A stretch of DNA of 64,000 nt from Flavobacteriales bacterium (GCA_947454525.1 CANGJM010000001.1:1-64000), one strand, 5' to 3'; positions 8,395 through 18,700 are shown, counted from the first letter of the stretch. Made by a program: numbers and translations. Notes: generated by a model from the sequence alone, not told the origin.

Positions 8395-10485
8395 ATGCTT
8401 ATATCTGTTTTAAAGAAACACATCGTTCTGTTAATTTCACCAATTATTTATGCATTCTTCTGTATTCACACTACACATAAATCGCCAAATGCATTTTTAC
8501 AAACGGTTGATCCAGAGTACATTCATTTAATAAGTTCCGTTAACCTATCAGAAGGAAATCTAAATATACAGAGCATAGAAAGTCCGGGCACTCCATTGTA
8601 TGTTTTAGGAGCAATTACAGCCAAAGTCACTTGTTTTGTTTCATCGAATGATTCTTTAAAAGAAGATTTTATTTCAAATCCAGAGAAATACATCGATGCG
8701 TTAAGACTGGTACTATTGATCCTAACCACACTTTGCCTTTTTATTCTTGGGCACGTGGTGCATAAAGTAAGCCATAGTCCATTCACAGCGATTTTGTTTC
8801 AATTAGCACCGTTTCTTTCCGCAGACATCATGTTGACATCCACGATATTCACACCTGATCATTTTCTCGTTATACTGATGTTGTTATATATGGCTGTATT
8901 ATTCAACCATATCCATCGGGAAAACAATTCGGGTGAAATGAAAAGTGCGTTATACTTTTCACTTTTCACCGCGCTTGGTTGTGCCACAAAAATCACCTTT
9001 TTACCCTTGGTCATCTTGCCACTTTTCATCACGCCTCAAGCAAAACAAATGTTGGTATTTATCCTTTCAACTGGTCTGCTTAGTCCTTTGTTTGCCTTCA
9101 CCGCGGCGATTCAGTATGACAGGTTCTTTGGTTGGGTGAAAGGCTTGATTTTTCACTCTGGGAATTATGGAACAGGCGAGGAAAAGATTATTTCGAGTCC
9201 TTCATTTATAAACAATCTGGGAAAAATAGTAAGAACGGAAATACCCTTTATCATCGTATGCCTTTTATTGCTCATTTGTATTTTCATGTTCGTAATAAAA
9301 CGACAGAAAAACCAACATAATAGGATCATGGTTGGCCTATTATGCACTTTTATTTTACACATAATTTTGGTGTCAAAACATTTTGCCATTCGCTATTTAA
9401 CACCATCCATTCTATTAGGAATTCTGGGTATTTATCTCCTTATTTTGTTTTTTGCACATACGAAAAAAATGCAGAAAACATGGATGATTAGTTTAATAGT
9501 GATGTATCCTTTACTAGCTTTTAAAAATATATACACGATAAATGACCGTCTTTTAAACCATATAGCATCTAGAAACAAGGCACATGAGTGTCTTGAGAAA
9601 AACAGGAAAGGTTTACCACTTTTAATCGTCCCTAATTATTTCGGCACAGGAACGAAGGAGTACTCCTTATGGTTTTCTTCTAAATGGGTTGGACAAAATG
9701 CCCAAGAATACATCGATGCCATGAATAAAAAATATCCTAACACCTATTTTTTTATCCCTCAGCAGAATACCTATTTTAATTGGAGTAATGAAATAAGTTT
9801 GTTTGACCTATTAAAAAGCAATCCTATTTTAAATCTGTACATATCACTTGACGCAACTAAGCGAAAGGAAGAAGCTTTTGCAAAAGAGATTCTGAAAAAG
9901 TTTGACGCGTATAATCGTCCAAACGATTCCATCATAAAAATCAAGTACGTATTTCATCAAAAGTATGATATGATCTGTCAACTTTCTATTGATACCGCAA
10001 GATTAAACAAGCTGTATCACTACAATGAAGCGTTTTGTGACATGGAAAGCGTTTCATCCGATGCACTGTATTACCTTTCGGATAATCAATCATTCTTATT
10101 CAAGAATAACAACTTGAGAACTTCTGAGAAATCCTTTTCAGGGAAGTTTTCCGAAAAACTCACAAAAGAAAACACGTACGGAACGGGATGCACCATTGAC
10201 AATGTTAAAGTAGGTGACTATTTTGAGGCAACAATTTGGAAATACTCGGGGGACGATGATTATCAATTAGTATGTGCAGCAAACAATGTCCAAGATTTTT
10301 ATCGCGTGAGCAAAACAATAATGGAAGAAAAAGATGGATGGAAAAAAATAAAACTAAGCATCACCATTAATAAAAACATCCCTGGAAATAAGTTGATCTT
10401 TTATTCTTGGTATACCGGAAATGGCACTTGTTATTGTGATGACTTTAAAATGGTCATGGGCAGGAACAATAGTCGGTCTAACTAA
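8395..10485 (+). CDS. Multi-spanning membrane protein, putative GT-C glycosyltransferase with C-terminal carbohydrate-binding-like domain
   Basis: Residues 1 to about 395 hold roughly ten hydrophobic helices. A first periplasmic loop carries Asp and Glu (V-D-P-E-Y, residues 37-41), followed by S-P-G-T-P-L. This resembles GT39/GT83-like lipid-linked sugar transferases, whose catalytic acid lies in the first loop. Residues 400-590 form a soluble region. The last 110 residues (G-K-F-S to C-D-D-F-K-M) look like a beta-sandwich carbohydrate-binding fold. The fold call for both halves is by pattern only. Lys/Ile/Phe-rich codon use (AAA, ATT, TTT) looks more AT-rich than glmS next door, which could mean a different history. 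It sits 162 bases after glmS and nothing follows it on its strand. Confidence 0.6.
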   Translation: MLISVLKKHIVLLISPIIYAFFCIHTTHKSPNAFLQTVDPEYIHLISSVNLSEGNLNIQSIESPGTPLYVLGAITAKVTCFVSSNDSLKEDFISNPEKYIDALRLVLLILTTLCLFILGHVVHKVSHSPFTAILFQLAPFLSADIMLTSTIFTPDHFLVILMLLYMAVLFNHIHRENNSGEMKSALYFSLFTALGCATKITFLPLVILPLFITPQAKQMLVFILSTGLLSPLFAFTAAIQYDRFFGWVKGLIFHSGNYGTGEEKIISSPSFINNLGKIVRTEIPFIIVCLLLLICIFMFVIKRQKNQHNRIMVGLLCTFILHIILVSKHFAIRYLTPSILLGILGIYLLILFFAHTKKMQKTWMISLIVMYPLLAFKNIYTINDRLLNHIASRNKAHECLEKNRKGLPLLIVPNYFGTGTKEYSLWFSSKWVGQNAQEYIDAMNKKYPNTYFFIPQQNTYFNWSNEISLFDLLKSNPILNLYISLDATKRKEEAFAKEILKKFDAYNRPNDSIIKIKYVFHQKYDMICQLSIDTARLNKLYHYNEAFCDMESVSSDALYYLSDNQSFLFKNNNLRTSEKSFSGKFSEKLTKENTYGTGCTIDNVKVGDYFEATIWKYSGDDDYQLVCAANNVQDFYRVSKTIMEEKDGWKKIKLSITINKNIPGNKLIFYSWYTGNGTCYCDDFKMVMGRNNSRSN

Positions 10486-10572
10486 CAACTCATCCTTTTT
10501 CGATTACCGTCGCCGAATCTAAACGAACGATGTTTGCATTTGGTGAAATCGGCACCCCCTAGGACAATCCTT

Positions 10573-10809
10573 TTACTCCATCGTATCCAAAGCCTGCGCG
10601 AGTTCCCGATCCTTTTGCGTGATCGTATTTCCTTCGTCGTGTGTGGTTAAACAGACATGTACTTTATTGTATTCATTGGTCCAGGTTGGATGATGGTTTT
10701 GTTTATCAATTTCCACACTCGCTTTCACCATCCAATCGATGGCATCTTTGAAAGAAGAGAACACAAAGGTTTTCTTGAGTTCGTTATTTGTTTCGGTCCA
10801 GTTGTTCAT
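10573..10809 (-). CDS. phhB: 4a-hydroxytetrahydrobiopterin (pterin-4a-carbinolamine) dehydratase
   Basis: Removes water from the 4a-carbinolamine formed when aromatic amino acid hydroxylases oxidise tetrahydropterin. With the ATG at 10809 the protein has 78 residues. A GTG at 10836 would add nine residues and is less likely. The family signature is complete: D35, H39-H40-P41, Y47, H57 and D67 with the expected spacings; H39, H40 and H57 are the catalytic histidines. No aromatic hydroxylase gene is in the window. It is divergent from the HTH-pentapeptide gene at 10967, with a palindrome between them. Confidence 0.93.
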   Translation of the reverse strand: MNNWTETNNELKKTFVFSSFKDAIDWMVKASVEIDKQNHHPTWTNEYNKVHVCLTTHDEGNTITQKDRELAQALDTME

Positions 10810-10856
10810 GTAGTAAATGTAGGATAATTCTATCACCTATCACGTATAAGTAAAAA

Positions 10857-10878
10857 TGTTTTACGTTAACATAAAACA
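10857..10878. promoter_or_regulatory. Candidate operator: near-perfect 22-base palindrome between phhB and the HTH gene
   Basis: Half-sites TGTTTTA and TAAAACA flank a GTTAAC centre. Twenty of 22 positions are symmetric, with a single C/A mismatch pair at 10864/10871. It lies 48 bases upstream of phhB (minus) and about 56 bases upstream of the -7 element of the HTH-pentapeptide gene (plus). A homodimeric XRE-type repressor would fit such a site. That it binds the neighbouring regulator is an inference. Confidence 0.45.
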
Positions 10879-10933
10879 ACTAAAAGTAGTGTAAAAACAA
10901 CCAAATAGTTACTATAAAGTGAAGTATATGTTT

Positions 10934-10941
10934 TAACTTTG
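10934..10941 (+). promoter_or_regulatory. Candidate -7 promoter element for the HTH-pentapeptide gene
   Basis: TAACTTTG is an exact TAnnTTTG match, 25 bases before the ATG at 10967. No clear TTTG -33 element is seen at 19-21 bases upstream. Confidence 0.42.
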
Positions 10942-10966
10942 TCAATAAGCCTTTTATAAAAGAACA

Positions 10967-11860
10967 ATGATCACAGCGAAGTCCATAGGAATTAAATTAA
11001 CGTCAGCCCGAAAAAGCAAAAACTTCTCTCAGGCCACCTTTGCGCAGGAACTGGCGGTAAGTCCGCAGGCGGTTGGAAAATGGGAGCGAGGCGAATCGCT
11101 TCCAGACATCATTGTGCTCAGTCGCATCGCTGCATTATTGTCTGTTGATTTGAATTATTTTTCAGAACAAGGGTCATTACCTGCAGTTATTCAGGAGAAG
11201 GAGCTGCCGCAAGAGCGGGATTCCACGGAATTGGATGCCATCGATAAAAAGAAAAAGCACAACTGGAACATGTCCGAAAGCAATTGGATAAACGTCAATT
11301 TCTCGGGAATTAAAAATATTCAAGAAAGGTTTCATTCTGCCAATGTCAAAAAGTGCCAGTTTATCGGCGCCGATTTATCCAACGTACAAATGAAATCCAA
11401 CAACCTGGATCTTTGCGACTTTAGCCAAGCGAAGTTGTCGAATATGCTGATTCAAAAGTCCAATTTTGCGCAGTGTTCCTTGAAAAGTGCGAACCTAAAG
11501 GAAACAGAATTCCACAGTTCTTATCTTACATCTTGCGATCTTACGAAGTCTGATTTGACCAAAGTACTTTTTTCTTATGCTGGAATCGACAAACTGAATT
11601 TTGACCAAGTGGAGTTGAACCGAACAGCTTTTGTGAATACGCGCCTTTCGAATGTGCAATTCAGTGGTACGATGGATCGCTGTTCCTTCGAGAAGTGTTC
11701 CTTCAGCAAGGTAACGTTTCATAAGGTGAAATTTATCCAGACCTTTTTTAAGTACAATGATTTGAAACGGGTAATATTCATTGACTGTCAAGCGGACCGT
11801 CTCACCTATGAATTATTGAAACACGGCAAAGCTGATTTGACTGGGATAAGCGTTGTTTAG
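10967..11860 (+). CDS. XRE-family HTH domain fused to a pentapeptide-repeat domain
   Basis: Residues 1-67 form a Cro/C1-type helix-turn-helix: K-L-T-S-A-R-K-S, Q-A-T-F-A-Q-E-L, then S-P-Q-A-V-G-K-W-E-R-G and P-D-I-I-V-L. A charged linker runs to about residue 98. Residues 105-283 are pentapeptide-like, with Phe or Leu at every fifth position (e.g. A-D-L-S-N, C-D-F-S-Q, S-D-L-T-K), predicted to fold as a right-handed quadrilateral beta helix. The HTH should bind DNA. Pentapeptide folds in MfpA and Qnr mimic DNA and protect gyrase, but nothing in this sequence shows that target. Cys is unusually frequent in the repeats. The gene stands alone between its own candidate promoter and a convergent gene. 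Proteins of this architecture are annotated in several phyla; I know of no characterised member. Confidence 0.85.
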   Translation: MITAKSIGIKLTSARKSKNFSQATFAQELAVSPQAVGKWERGESLPDIIVLSRIAALLSVDLNYFSEQGSLPAVIQEKELPQERDSTELDAIDKKKKHNWNMSESNWINVNFSGIKNIQERFHSANVKKCQFIGADLSNVQMKSNNLDLCDFSQAKLSNMLIQKSNFAQCSLKSANLKETEFHSSYLTSCDLTKSDLTKVLFSYAGIDKLNFDQVELNRTAFVNTRLSNVQFSGTMDRCSFEKCSFSKVTFHKVKFIQTFFKYNDLKRVIFIDCQADRLTYELLKHGKADLTGISVV

Positions 11861-11902
11861 TCCATTTGAAAGTTCACATGTCTTTCATTGTTTCAAAAAA
11901 AG

Positions 11903-12679
11903 TTAAATCTTCAAAACAGCACCAATGACGACGGAACTTACGAAAAGTTTGTTGTAAACGTTGCCAATTTCACTTCCAACACCGGAGAAAAACCGATATC
12001 CGAGTTTCAATGAAAGATTGGGATTCAATGAATAACTGATTCCAGATAAATAATCAATTGCCCCACCAGTTTTATCAATATAGAATACATCACCGTCAAT
12101 CAGTAGACCTAACTTTTTTGTGACAGAATAATTCACATATGTATTTACGAGTGGTACAACACCGCGGTTGTAATTTCTTTCGTATTGACTTCCTTGTTTC
12201 AGTGAGAATTCGGCATCACGCAAATTCAAGGTTAAACCAATACCAACAGTTAATTTCGGCGTATTTGAAATCAAATAACGGTAAGTGAGGCGATAACCAC
12301 TGAATTTATAGAAGCCCTCTACGAATGATCCTGGAACATATGTTTTACTATTAAAAATGATGGTGTCCTGAAATGACCCAGTACATGAATACTGAAGTGG
12401 AGCTGCTAAAAAACTAAGGTAGTGACGTTGCTCTTGACCAAATGCATAACTTGCTCTCACTCTAAAAAGCGGTTTGATGGGATTTTGAAAACTATTAGGA
12501 AAAGAAAAAAGAGTGCCTTCAATTCCATTTAACTCACCAAAACTATTTTTCCAAGAACTACTGACATCGTTTTTTTGCACGAAAATCCCACCCGTTTCAA
12601 GGTCAAAGGAAATTTGTGCAATGTATTTTGTTGAAATGCCTGCGATAAAAAGGATGGAGGAGAGCAAAAAAATCTTCAT
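11903..12679 (-). CDS. Putative outer-membrane beta-barrel protein, function unknown
   Basis: 258 residues with an N-terminal signal peptide of about 20 residues (K-I-F-L-L-S-S-I-L-F-I-A-G-I). The mature part shows repeated amphipathic strands such as G-Y-R-L-T-Y-R-Y-L, L-T-V-G-I-G-L-T-L-N-L and L-S-L-K-L-G-Y-R-F-F-S-G-V, separated by polar turns, as expected for an 8-12 strand barrel. I do not recognise a specific family. It follows the 513-residue secreted protein on the same strand by about 120 bases and is convergent with the HTH-pentapeptide gene. Confidence 0.65.
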   Translation of the reverse strand: MKIFLLSSILFIAGISTKYIAQISFDLETGGIFVQKNDVSSSWKNSFGELNGIEGTLFSFPNSFQNPIKPLFRVRASYAFGQEQRHYLSFLAAPLQYSCTGSFQDTIIFNSKTYVPGSFVEGFYKFSGYRLTYRYLISNTPKLTVGIGLTLNLRDAEFSLKQGSQYERNYNRGVVPLVNTYVNYSVTKKLGLLIDGDVFYIDKTGGAIDYLSGISYSLNPNLSLKLGYRFFSGVGSEIGNVYNKLFVSSVVIGAVLKI

Positions 12680-12797
12680 GTCATGAAAACAACAAACAAT
12701 TTCGTTTTGTTCGTGAATGTTTAAAATTGTCTTGGATAATCGGTTTGCTTAAAGAATTTATTTCCAATCATTAACTGTCAATCGGACAGACCACCTA

Positions 12798-14330
12798 TTA
12801 TTGAGGTTTTTTAATCATGCCCACCTTATTGATGTAGATGACCGTTCGTCTGCGTTTCACACTTTTGTCTTTCGTGTTTTTGATGCGTTGAGCTCCATAG
12901 GAGATAAAGTATTGATTAAACCAATAATCGAGATCAGCATAACTGAGTTTCACTTGATCATCGGATAACAAACCATTAATTTTTCCTACCACTTGATCAG
13001 ACAGAATCTCACCGTTGAAGTCAATTTTAAGTTCGTATATTTTCTCAACATCCGCGTAAAATAAGTGAACAAACTCCTCGTTTTGTTCAAGGATGTTCAA
13101 AAATTGTTTCTTATAATAGGGTTTGGTTTCGGGATTCATTTCAATACATTGACTCCAAATCATCTCTCCTTGTTTGGTGATTTTAGCCACAAGTGCATGC
13201 GTGTATAGATTTCCTTTAAATACGCGTCTAAGGGTTGTTTCCCGTTTTCCATTTTCAACGCGAACGGTAGGAGCCATGCCATAGGTTGGAACGAAAAATT
13301 CTGTGATGTAAATGTAATTATCCCCACATGGAATGATTTGTGGTTCGGTCATCTGATAATAATAGGTCACATCATGACCAAATTTACTGAAGATCCATTG
13401 GATCAATGTGACCCTACGCAAGGTTCCTCCGGGTCTGTTATCATAGAAATTAGGCAAATCAGCGTAATTGTAATACTGCGTGTTTTGCACGGTTTCATCC
13501 ACGGTTGTCGTGATGTACATGGCCGTTGAACCGAATCGGGCGTCCCTGCCTGTAATCCCGCTCATGAGGATGTCTTTGTTTGGAAGCGGTGAGACCGTTG
13601 TATTAAAAAAACGTTTAGTTACTTTTTTGTCTAATGGAGTTGTCGTTAACAATTCTCCTTTTACATCAAATTCAAGCAAGTAAGAATTTGGTTTTTTTCT
13701 TGGTTTGAAATGCATGAGTGGGACATACAACATCGAGGTATCCAAGGTAGGGGATTCAACGATTAACTTCTTTGTTTTCACTCCTTTTATGGCGATTCGA
13801 GTTGATTTAACGGTTTTCGTCTTTAAATCAAAGGTAAACAAGTATTTTCGGCGCCATGCGTTTAGAATAAAATACGCGTAGTCTTTCGTTGTCGCGAAGT
13901 AGCTGATGGCATTTAACCCTAAAGGACCGGATAATTTTTTATCTGCTTTCCCTGAAATCTGTACTAATTTTCTGCTTTTTGTATCGTAATTCAGCATGAA
14001 GAATTGTCCTTTCACCGAAGTATACAATTGACTATAATGGGTGCCTTTTTTATATTCCGCGTTTTGCATATATCCTTTTGGAATGTCAAAATGTTGTTCA
14101 TCCAGTAATTCAAGGTCACTTGAATAATATTGAAAGCGGAGGGTATTTGTCGCTTTATTTGGTTTTCCTTTCACGCTCGTGATTAAAAATCCAGCGGAAT
14201 CTAACTCATGAATTTTCTCATTGAAATAACCGTCTTTTAAGTCAATTTCAATGCGTTTTTCGGAAGTGTTGATTTGGGCTTGCGTGAAAAACGAACTTAA
14301 TACCAATAGAATGAATAATGGAAACTTCAT
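12798..14330 (-). CDS. Secreted protein of unknown function
   Basis: From the ATG at 14330 the protein has 510 residues; a TTG three codons earlier is possible but less likely. A clear signal peptide (K-F-P-L-F-I-L-L-V-L-S-S-F-F) ends at A-Q-A near residue 19, so it is exported to the periplasm or beyond, with no lipobox. The rest is regular beta strand interrupted by basic loops (many Lys-Thr-Lys), which would suit a beta-propeller, but I cannot assign a family. A 5-base-stem hairpin (CTGTC/GACAG, 12775-12789) lies just after its stop codon without a U-tract. Confidence 0.7.
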   Translation of the reverse strand: MKFPLFILLVLSSFFTQAQINTSEKRIEIDLKDGYFNEKIHELDSAGFLITSVKGKPNKATNTLRFQYYSSDLELLDEQHFDIPKGYMQNAEYKKGTHYSQLYTSVKGQFFMLNYDTKSRKLVQISGKADKKLSGPLGLNAISYFATTKDYAYFILNAWRRKYLFTFDLKTKTVKSTRIAIKGVKTKKLIVESPTLDTSMLYVPLMHFKPRKKPNSYLLEFDVKGELLTTTPLDKKVTKRFFNTTVSPLPNKDILMSGITGRDARFGSTAMYITTTVDETVQNTQYYNYADLPNFYDNRPGGTLRRVTLIQWIFSKFGHDVTYYYQMTEPQIIPCGDNYIYITEFFVPTYGMAPTVRVENGKRETTLRRVFKGNLYTHALVAKITKQGEMIWSQCIEMNPETKPYYKKQFLNILEQNEEFVHLFYADVEKIYELKIDFNGEILSDQVVGKINGLLSDDQVKLSYADLDYWFNQYFISYGAQRIKNTKDKSVKRRRTVIYINKVGMIKKPQ

Positions 14331-14537
14331 GGGAAACAAATAAATTAAACGAGAAAGTAATTCACTTTTACAGTAGGCAACCTAGTCTCACCATGAGCAG
14401 TTTTTATAGAGCTGTTGCTTGACACCAGTATAAAATTATTTAATTTATTTTAATTTCCGAAACTTAAACTTAAAACTACTTCTCTGTATTATTACCTTCT
14501 TCCAACATGTCACCGAACTTCTTCGTCGTGAAAATGT

Positions 14538-14545
14538 TATTTTTG
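14538..14545 (+). promoter_or_regulatory. -7-like element immediately before dxr
   Basis: TATTTTTG matches TAnnTTTG but ends only 4 bases before the dxr ATG at 14550. If used, transcription would begin in or next to the start codon, giving a leaderless mRNA. It may equally be chance in AT-rich DNA. Confidence 0.25.
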
Positions 14546-14549
14546 TTCT

Positions 14550-15716
14550 ATGAATTCGAAAAAAGGCATCGCCATCTTAGGATCCACTGGATCTATCGGA
14601 ACCCAAGCGCTTGAAGTACTGGAAACGTATCCGGAATATTTTGACCTGCAAGTGTTAACAGCTGGTAAAAATGCTGACTTGTTAATCGAACAAGCGCTCA
14701 AATACCATCCGAATTCTGTGGTGATTGGCGATGAATCACTCTACCAAAAGGTAAAGGACGCACTTTGGAACCAGGATATTCATGTATATGCTGGCGAACA
14801 AGCACTGTGTCAAGTGGTTGAATCGAACGAAGTTCACACCGTGTTGACAGCTCTTGTTGGTTACGCCGGACTCAAACCAACGATACACGCGATTGAAGCT
14901 GGAAAAACGATCGCCCTTGCAAACAAGGAAACACTTGTGGTTGCAGGCGAACTCATCACGAAATTAGCGAAGGAAAAAGGAGTGAATATCTATCCGGTGG
15001 ATTCCGAACACTCCGCGATTTTTCAATGTTTGGTCGGAGAATTTCAGAATCCAATTGAAAAAATATACTTAACAGCTTCCGGTGGACCTTTCCGTGGATT
15101 CTCCTACGAGCAATTGCAAACGGTGAGTTTGGCGCAAGCGTTAAAACATCCAAATTGGTCCATGGGGGCGAAAATCACCATCGACTCTGCCAGTTTGATG
15201 AACAAGGGATTGGAAGTCATTGAAGCGAAATGGTTATTTGGTCTGCAAACAGATCAAATTGATGTCATTGTACATCCGCAATCGATTGTACACAGTTTGG
15301 TGCAGTTTGAAGATGGAAGCATGAAGGCTCAAATGGGACTTCCAGATATGAAGCTTCCGATTCAGTATGCGCTCACGTTCCCACAACGACTCCCAACAAA
15401 TTTCCCGCGTTTCAATTTCATGGATTACCCACAATTAACGTTTGAAGCGCCAGATAGAAAGGTGTTTAAAAACCTTGATCTTGCTTTTAGAGTGATGGAC
15501 ATGCAAGGAACCGCAGCGTGTTCTTTAAATGCAGCGAATGAAGTTGCCGTGGATGCTTTCTTAAATGAAAAAATTAGTTTTCTGGAAATTGCTGAAATCA
15601 ATCAAGCAGTGGTCGAATCGGCAAGCAACGTCTTGACTCCAACTTACGAACAGTACGTTCAAGCGGATGAAGTAGCGCGTGAAGCAGCCCGTGAATTCAT
15701 CCGTAAAATCTCTTAA
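14550..15716 (+). CDS. dxr: 1-deoxy-D-xylulose 5-phosphate reductoisomerase
   Basis: Second step of the MEP isoprenoid pathway: NADPH-dependent conversion of DXP to MEP. NADPH-binding G-S-T-G-S-I-G is at residues 11-17, A-N-K-E at 124-127, metal ligands D151 and E153 lie in P-V-D-S-E-H-S-A, and S-G-G-P-F-R plus H-P-N-W-S-M-G and S-A-S-L-M-N-K-G-L-E follow. At 388 residues it is normal length. The stop codon shares TTAA with the stop codon of the convergent 1150-residue gene. It stands alone rather than with other isoprenoid genes. Confidence 0.98.
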   Translation: MNSKKGIAILGSTGSIGTQALEVLETYPEYFDLQVLTAGKNADLLIEQALKYHPNSVVIGDESLYQKVKDALWNQDIHVYAGEQALCQVVESNEVHTVLTALVGYAGLKPTIHAIEAGKTIALANKETLVVAGELITKLAKEKGVNIYPVDSEHSAIFQCLVGEFQNPIEKIYLTASGGPFRGFSYEQLQTVSLAQALKHPNWSMGAKITIDSASLMNKGLEVIEAKWLFGLQTDQIDVIVHPQSIVHSLVQFEDGSMKAQMGLPDMKLPIQYALTFPQRLPTNFPRFNFMDYPQLTFEAPDRKVFKNLDLAFRVMDMQGTAACSLNAANEVAVDAFLNEKISFLEIAEINQAVVESASNVLTPTYEQYVQADEVAREAAREFIRKIS

Positions 15717-18700
15717 AAGAACGCCCGTAATTCCATCGATCCGTTGTGAATGGTTCTCGATGTTCCCGTGTCTCTTCCGCTGTATTGCAGCGTCATTTGT
15801 ATGTTTTTGGACAAGGTCCGCTGGTAGCCAATGGTCCACGTAAAGTTCGTTCCAGGTTTGAGCGATTCCAACAATTCATAACCGATGGCGGATTGCGCAG
15901 ATCCGGTATAATCCAATTGAATCCATTTAAATTCTCCCTGAAATCCACCTTTTTCTGTTTTATTTTGCTTCCAAGTAAGTCCAAGTTCTTTGAGCATACA
16001 CGTTTCTCCACCGTAAACTGCTTCATTTTGTTTGTTGGAAATCCTTCCCGTTAAAGCATAGCGCGAGTTCGTGGATCCTTGGTAAATCAAACTTTGCTGC
16101 ACTTGTCGGTAACCATAAACATAGTTCCTTCCACTGGTGTAATCAGCTAAACTTGATTTTGTGCCCATTTTCGCACTCGATTCAATGGAAAAAGTGGGAT
16201 GAACATTCCAACGAAGAAGCATTTCCTGACTTTTCTGGCTGCGAGCATCTTGTCCGTTGGCCAATAAATTCTTGGTATCGTTTTGCTGCACCTGATACTC
16301 CGCCGTAAAGATTTTCCCCATCCGATTGAAGAAAAGGGAATTGTTCATGGTAATGGATGAACTCACTAAACTGCTGTTTGCGATGTCGTTGAAAAAGGGA
16401 TTAAACGCACTTTCTAAGTTAAATTCATTGATTTTCCGCTGCATGCGCAAGCGTGCTTGGTCGGAGAATTTTCCCAGTACTTTTTTCCATGTGTTTTGAT
16501 CGTTCCAAATGCGTTCTGGTCGCCAAAAAATACTTTGATTATATTCGTTCGAAAAGGTGTTGGCGTAGTCATTACTTGGAATAAACACACGGATGTAACT
16601 CGCTTGGTCAATGTACTGGGCGATTTCAAATTCATTTAAATCTTTGATTCCATCGTTGTTGTAGTCAATCCACGTGTAAAGTCCTTGTCCATCATTGACC
16701 TTCAAATACTGAAACTGTCTTTTCTGTTCCAATCCGGATCCAACTTCATAAAACGTATTGATGGTTAACGCGTTTTTGAAAAAACGCCCTTCGTAATCGA
16801 TGCGTCCCACCAAGGAATTCTCCGGTGTTTGCGGAAGCAAAACGCTATCGAGTATTTCCAGCGAACGGTACGCGCTTAAAATGGTCAAACGCTGATTTTT
16901 GAGTTGATTCCAACTGAGTTCTGCGCCGGCTGTCTTCGCTTTTGCGGCATTTCTCAATTGACTGGAATCACTGCGCTGGTCGATGCGTTCGCGGTAATAC
17001 AGTTTGTATTGATAGGAACTGGTGTCCGCATTGGACAGGTAAAATTGGTAATCGAAAAACTGGTAACTGCTTGGATTCATAAACGATTGGTCGCGAAAGA
17101 CATTGCGCTCATGGTCATCTTTATAGCCGAGTTTGAGTTTGCCGAAATTCTTGCTGACATCGACACGGTGACGTATGAACGAATTGGTGTCTTCATTCAG
17201 CGCGGTGACAGCGGTCAATACACTGGCGTCCCACGTAGCTTGCCAACTTTTTTCTTTCCACTTTCCTTCACTAAATATCCGCGAACCAGTAAAGTCCTTC
17301 CCGATAGCGAAGTTTTGAACGCTTAGGGACATGGCGCCTTTCTTTTGGTCTGCAAGGTTGACTCCAGCATTCACGCTGCGTTGAAATCCGCTCAGTTGTT
17401 TATTTCGGGTGTTCCAATCACGGTCGAATTCCACTTTTCGGTATTGTTCAATGGGACTGAAATGAGTGCTTAAATATTCAAATTCCAAGTAGCTTTCCAC
17501 GGCTAAATCTTGCCATTGGTCTTTTTTCATTGGAATTTTCTGCACGAGTTTGGATCGATTCGAGAATCCTTGGTCATCTTGTGAGCCAATCCGTGAAAAG
17601 GTATTTAGGTCATTGGTGGTCAAGGCCAACTCTGACTCGATGCGCATCGTTGACTTCACGTTGAGGGAAAATCCACTCGAAATCATTTGTTTTTGTTTCG
17701 GAGTAATCACACTTCGATTGGGAGAAAAGTCACCTTGTGGAATTCCGGCAACGGGCGCGACCCATTTGTATACTTTCCCAAGTGCGTTATACGAATCAAG
17801 TACGTAATCGCCTTTGTTTTGTCCAACAAACTGAAAGGATGCTCGGTATTGTGCAAGCGCAGGATCCACGCTAAAAACCAGGACAGAGTCATACGTGAGG
17901 GAATCGATTAGTTGATACAACAATTGATTCTCGCTAAAACCGATGGAATCGATGCTATTGACAATGGCTTGCGCTAAGTCATCTCCAATTTGTGACAGAC
18001 TATACTTTTGAGCGCTGCTTAAGTCTTGTTGTAAAGATTGATTTCGTGCATCCTGTTCACTGTAGGCATTGAACCAAATTTGGCCTTTTTTTAATTCAAG
18101 TCGTGTTGCGCTTTGTAGCAAGGAACGTGCATAATTTTGATCGGAATATTGAAATTCGGCTACAATTCGGATGTCCTTGGTAATTAAATGCCGAGAAGTG
18201 AAAATAAGTTCGGATGTATTGTAATCAATGGTGTAATCGAATTCTTGTCCGCGCATGAGCAATTTCCCATCGATGTAAATGCGTTCCGTTCCTGAAAGAA
18301 TGGTGATAAATGGTTCATTTTCTGCTCCTCGCAATCGATATGGACCTTGATTGGCTTCAATTCCTTGAATGATTTGACGGTTGAATTTTCCTTTGGAGAG
18401 CGCGACGCTATTTTGGGTGAACCACTTGGCATCAGTGGCTGTTTTCCCCTGGAATTCTGAACTGATTCCTTGTCCACGTTTTTTGTAATTCATGAAATAT
18501 CCGGTCGGTTTCGACAGCCAAAAATCACCCGTAATTAACTTGAACTGCTCGTTCGACAATTGAATGTAGACTTGATCAAATTCTTGTAGTTTATTGGTGT
18601 TCCCGTCCGCTTGTATCGGAATATTCGCATCAGAAATGGAGGCACTTAACTTCAAATTATCGCTAATCATTCCATTAAGTTCTAAGTTTAATGCGGAGTT

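Noticed and set aside
10492..10560. A 22-codon minus-strand frame between the membrane protein and phhB that looks like a protein C-terminus
   Set aside because: It is too short to identify, has a stop directly upstream and no recognisable family; chance is a sufficient explanation.
12775..12789. Hairpin CTGTC/GACAG after the 513-codon secreted gene as terminator
   Set aside because: The stem is only 5 pairs and no U-run follows on the relevant strand.
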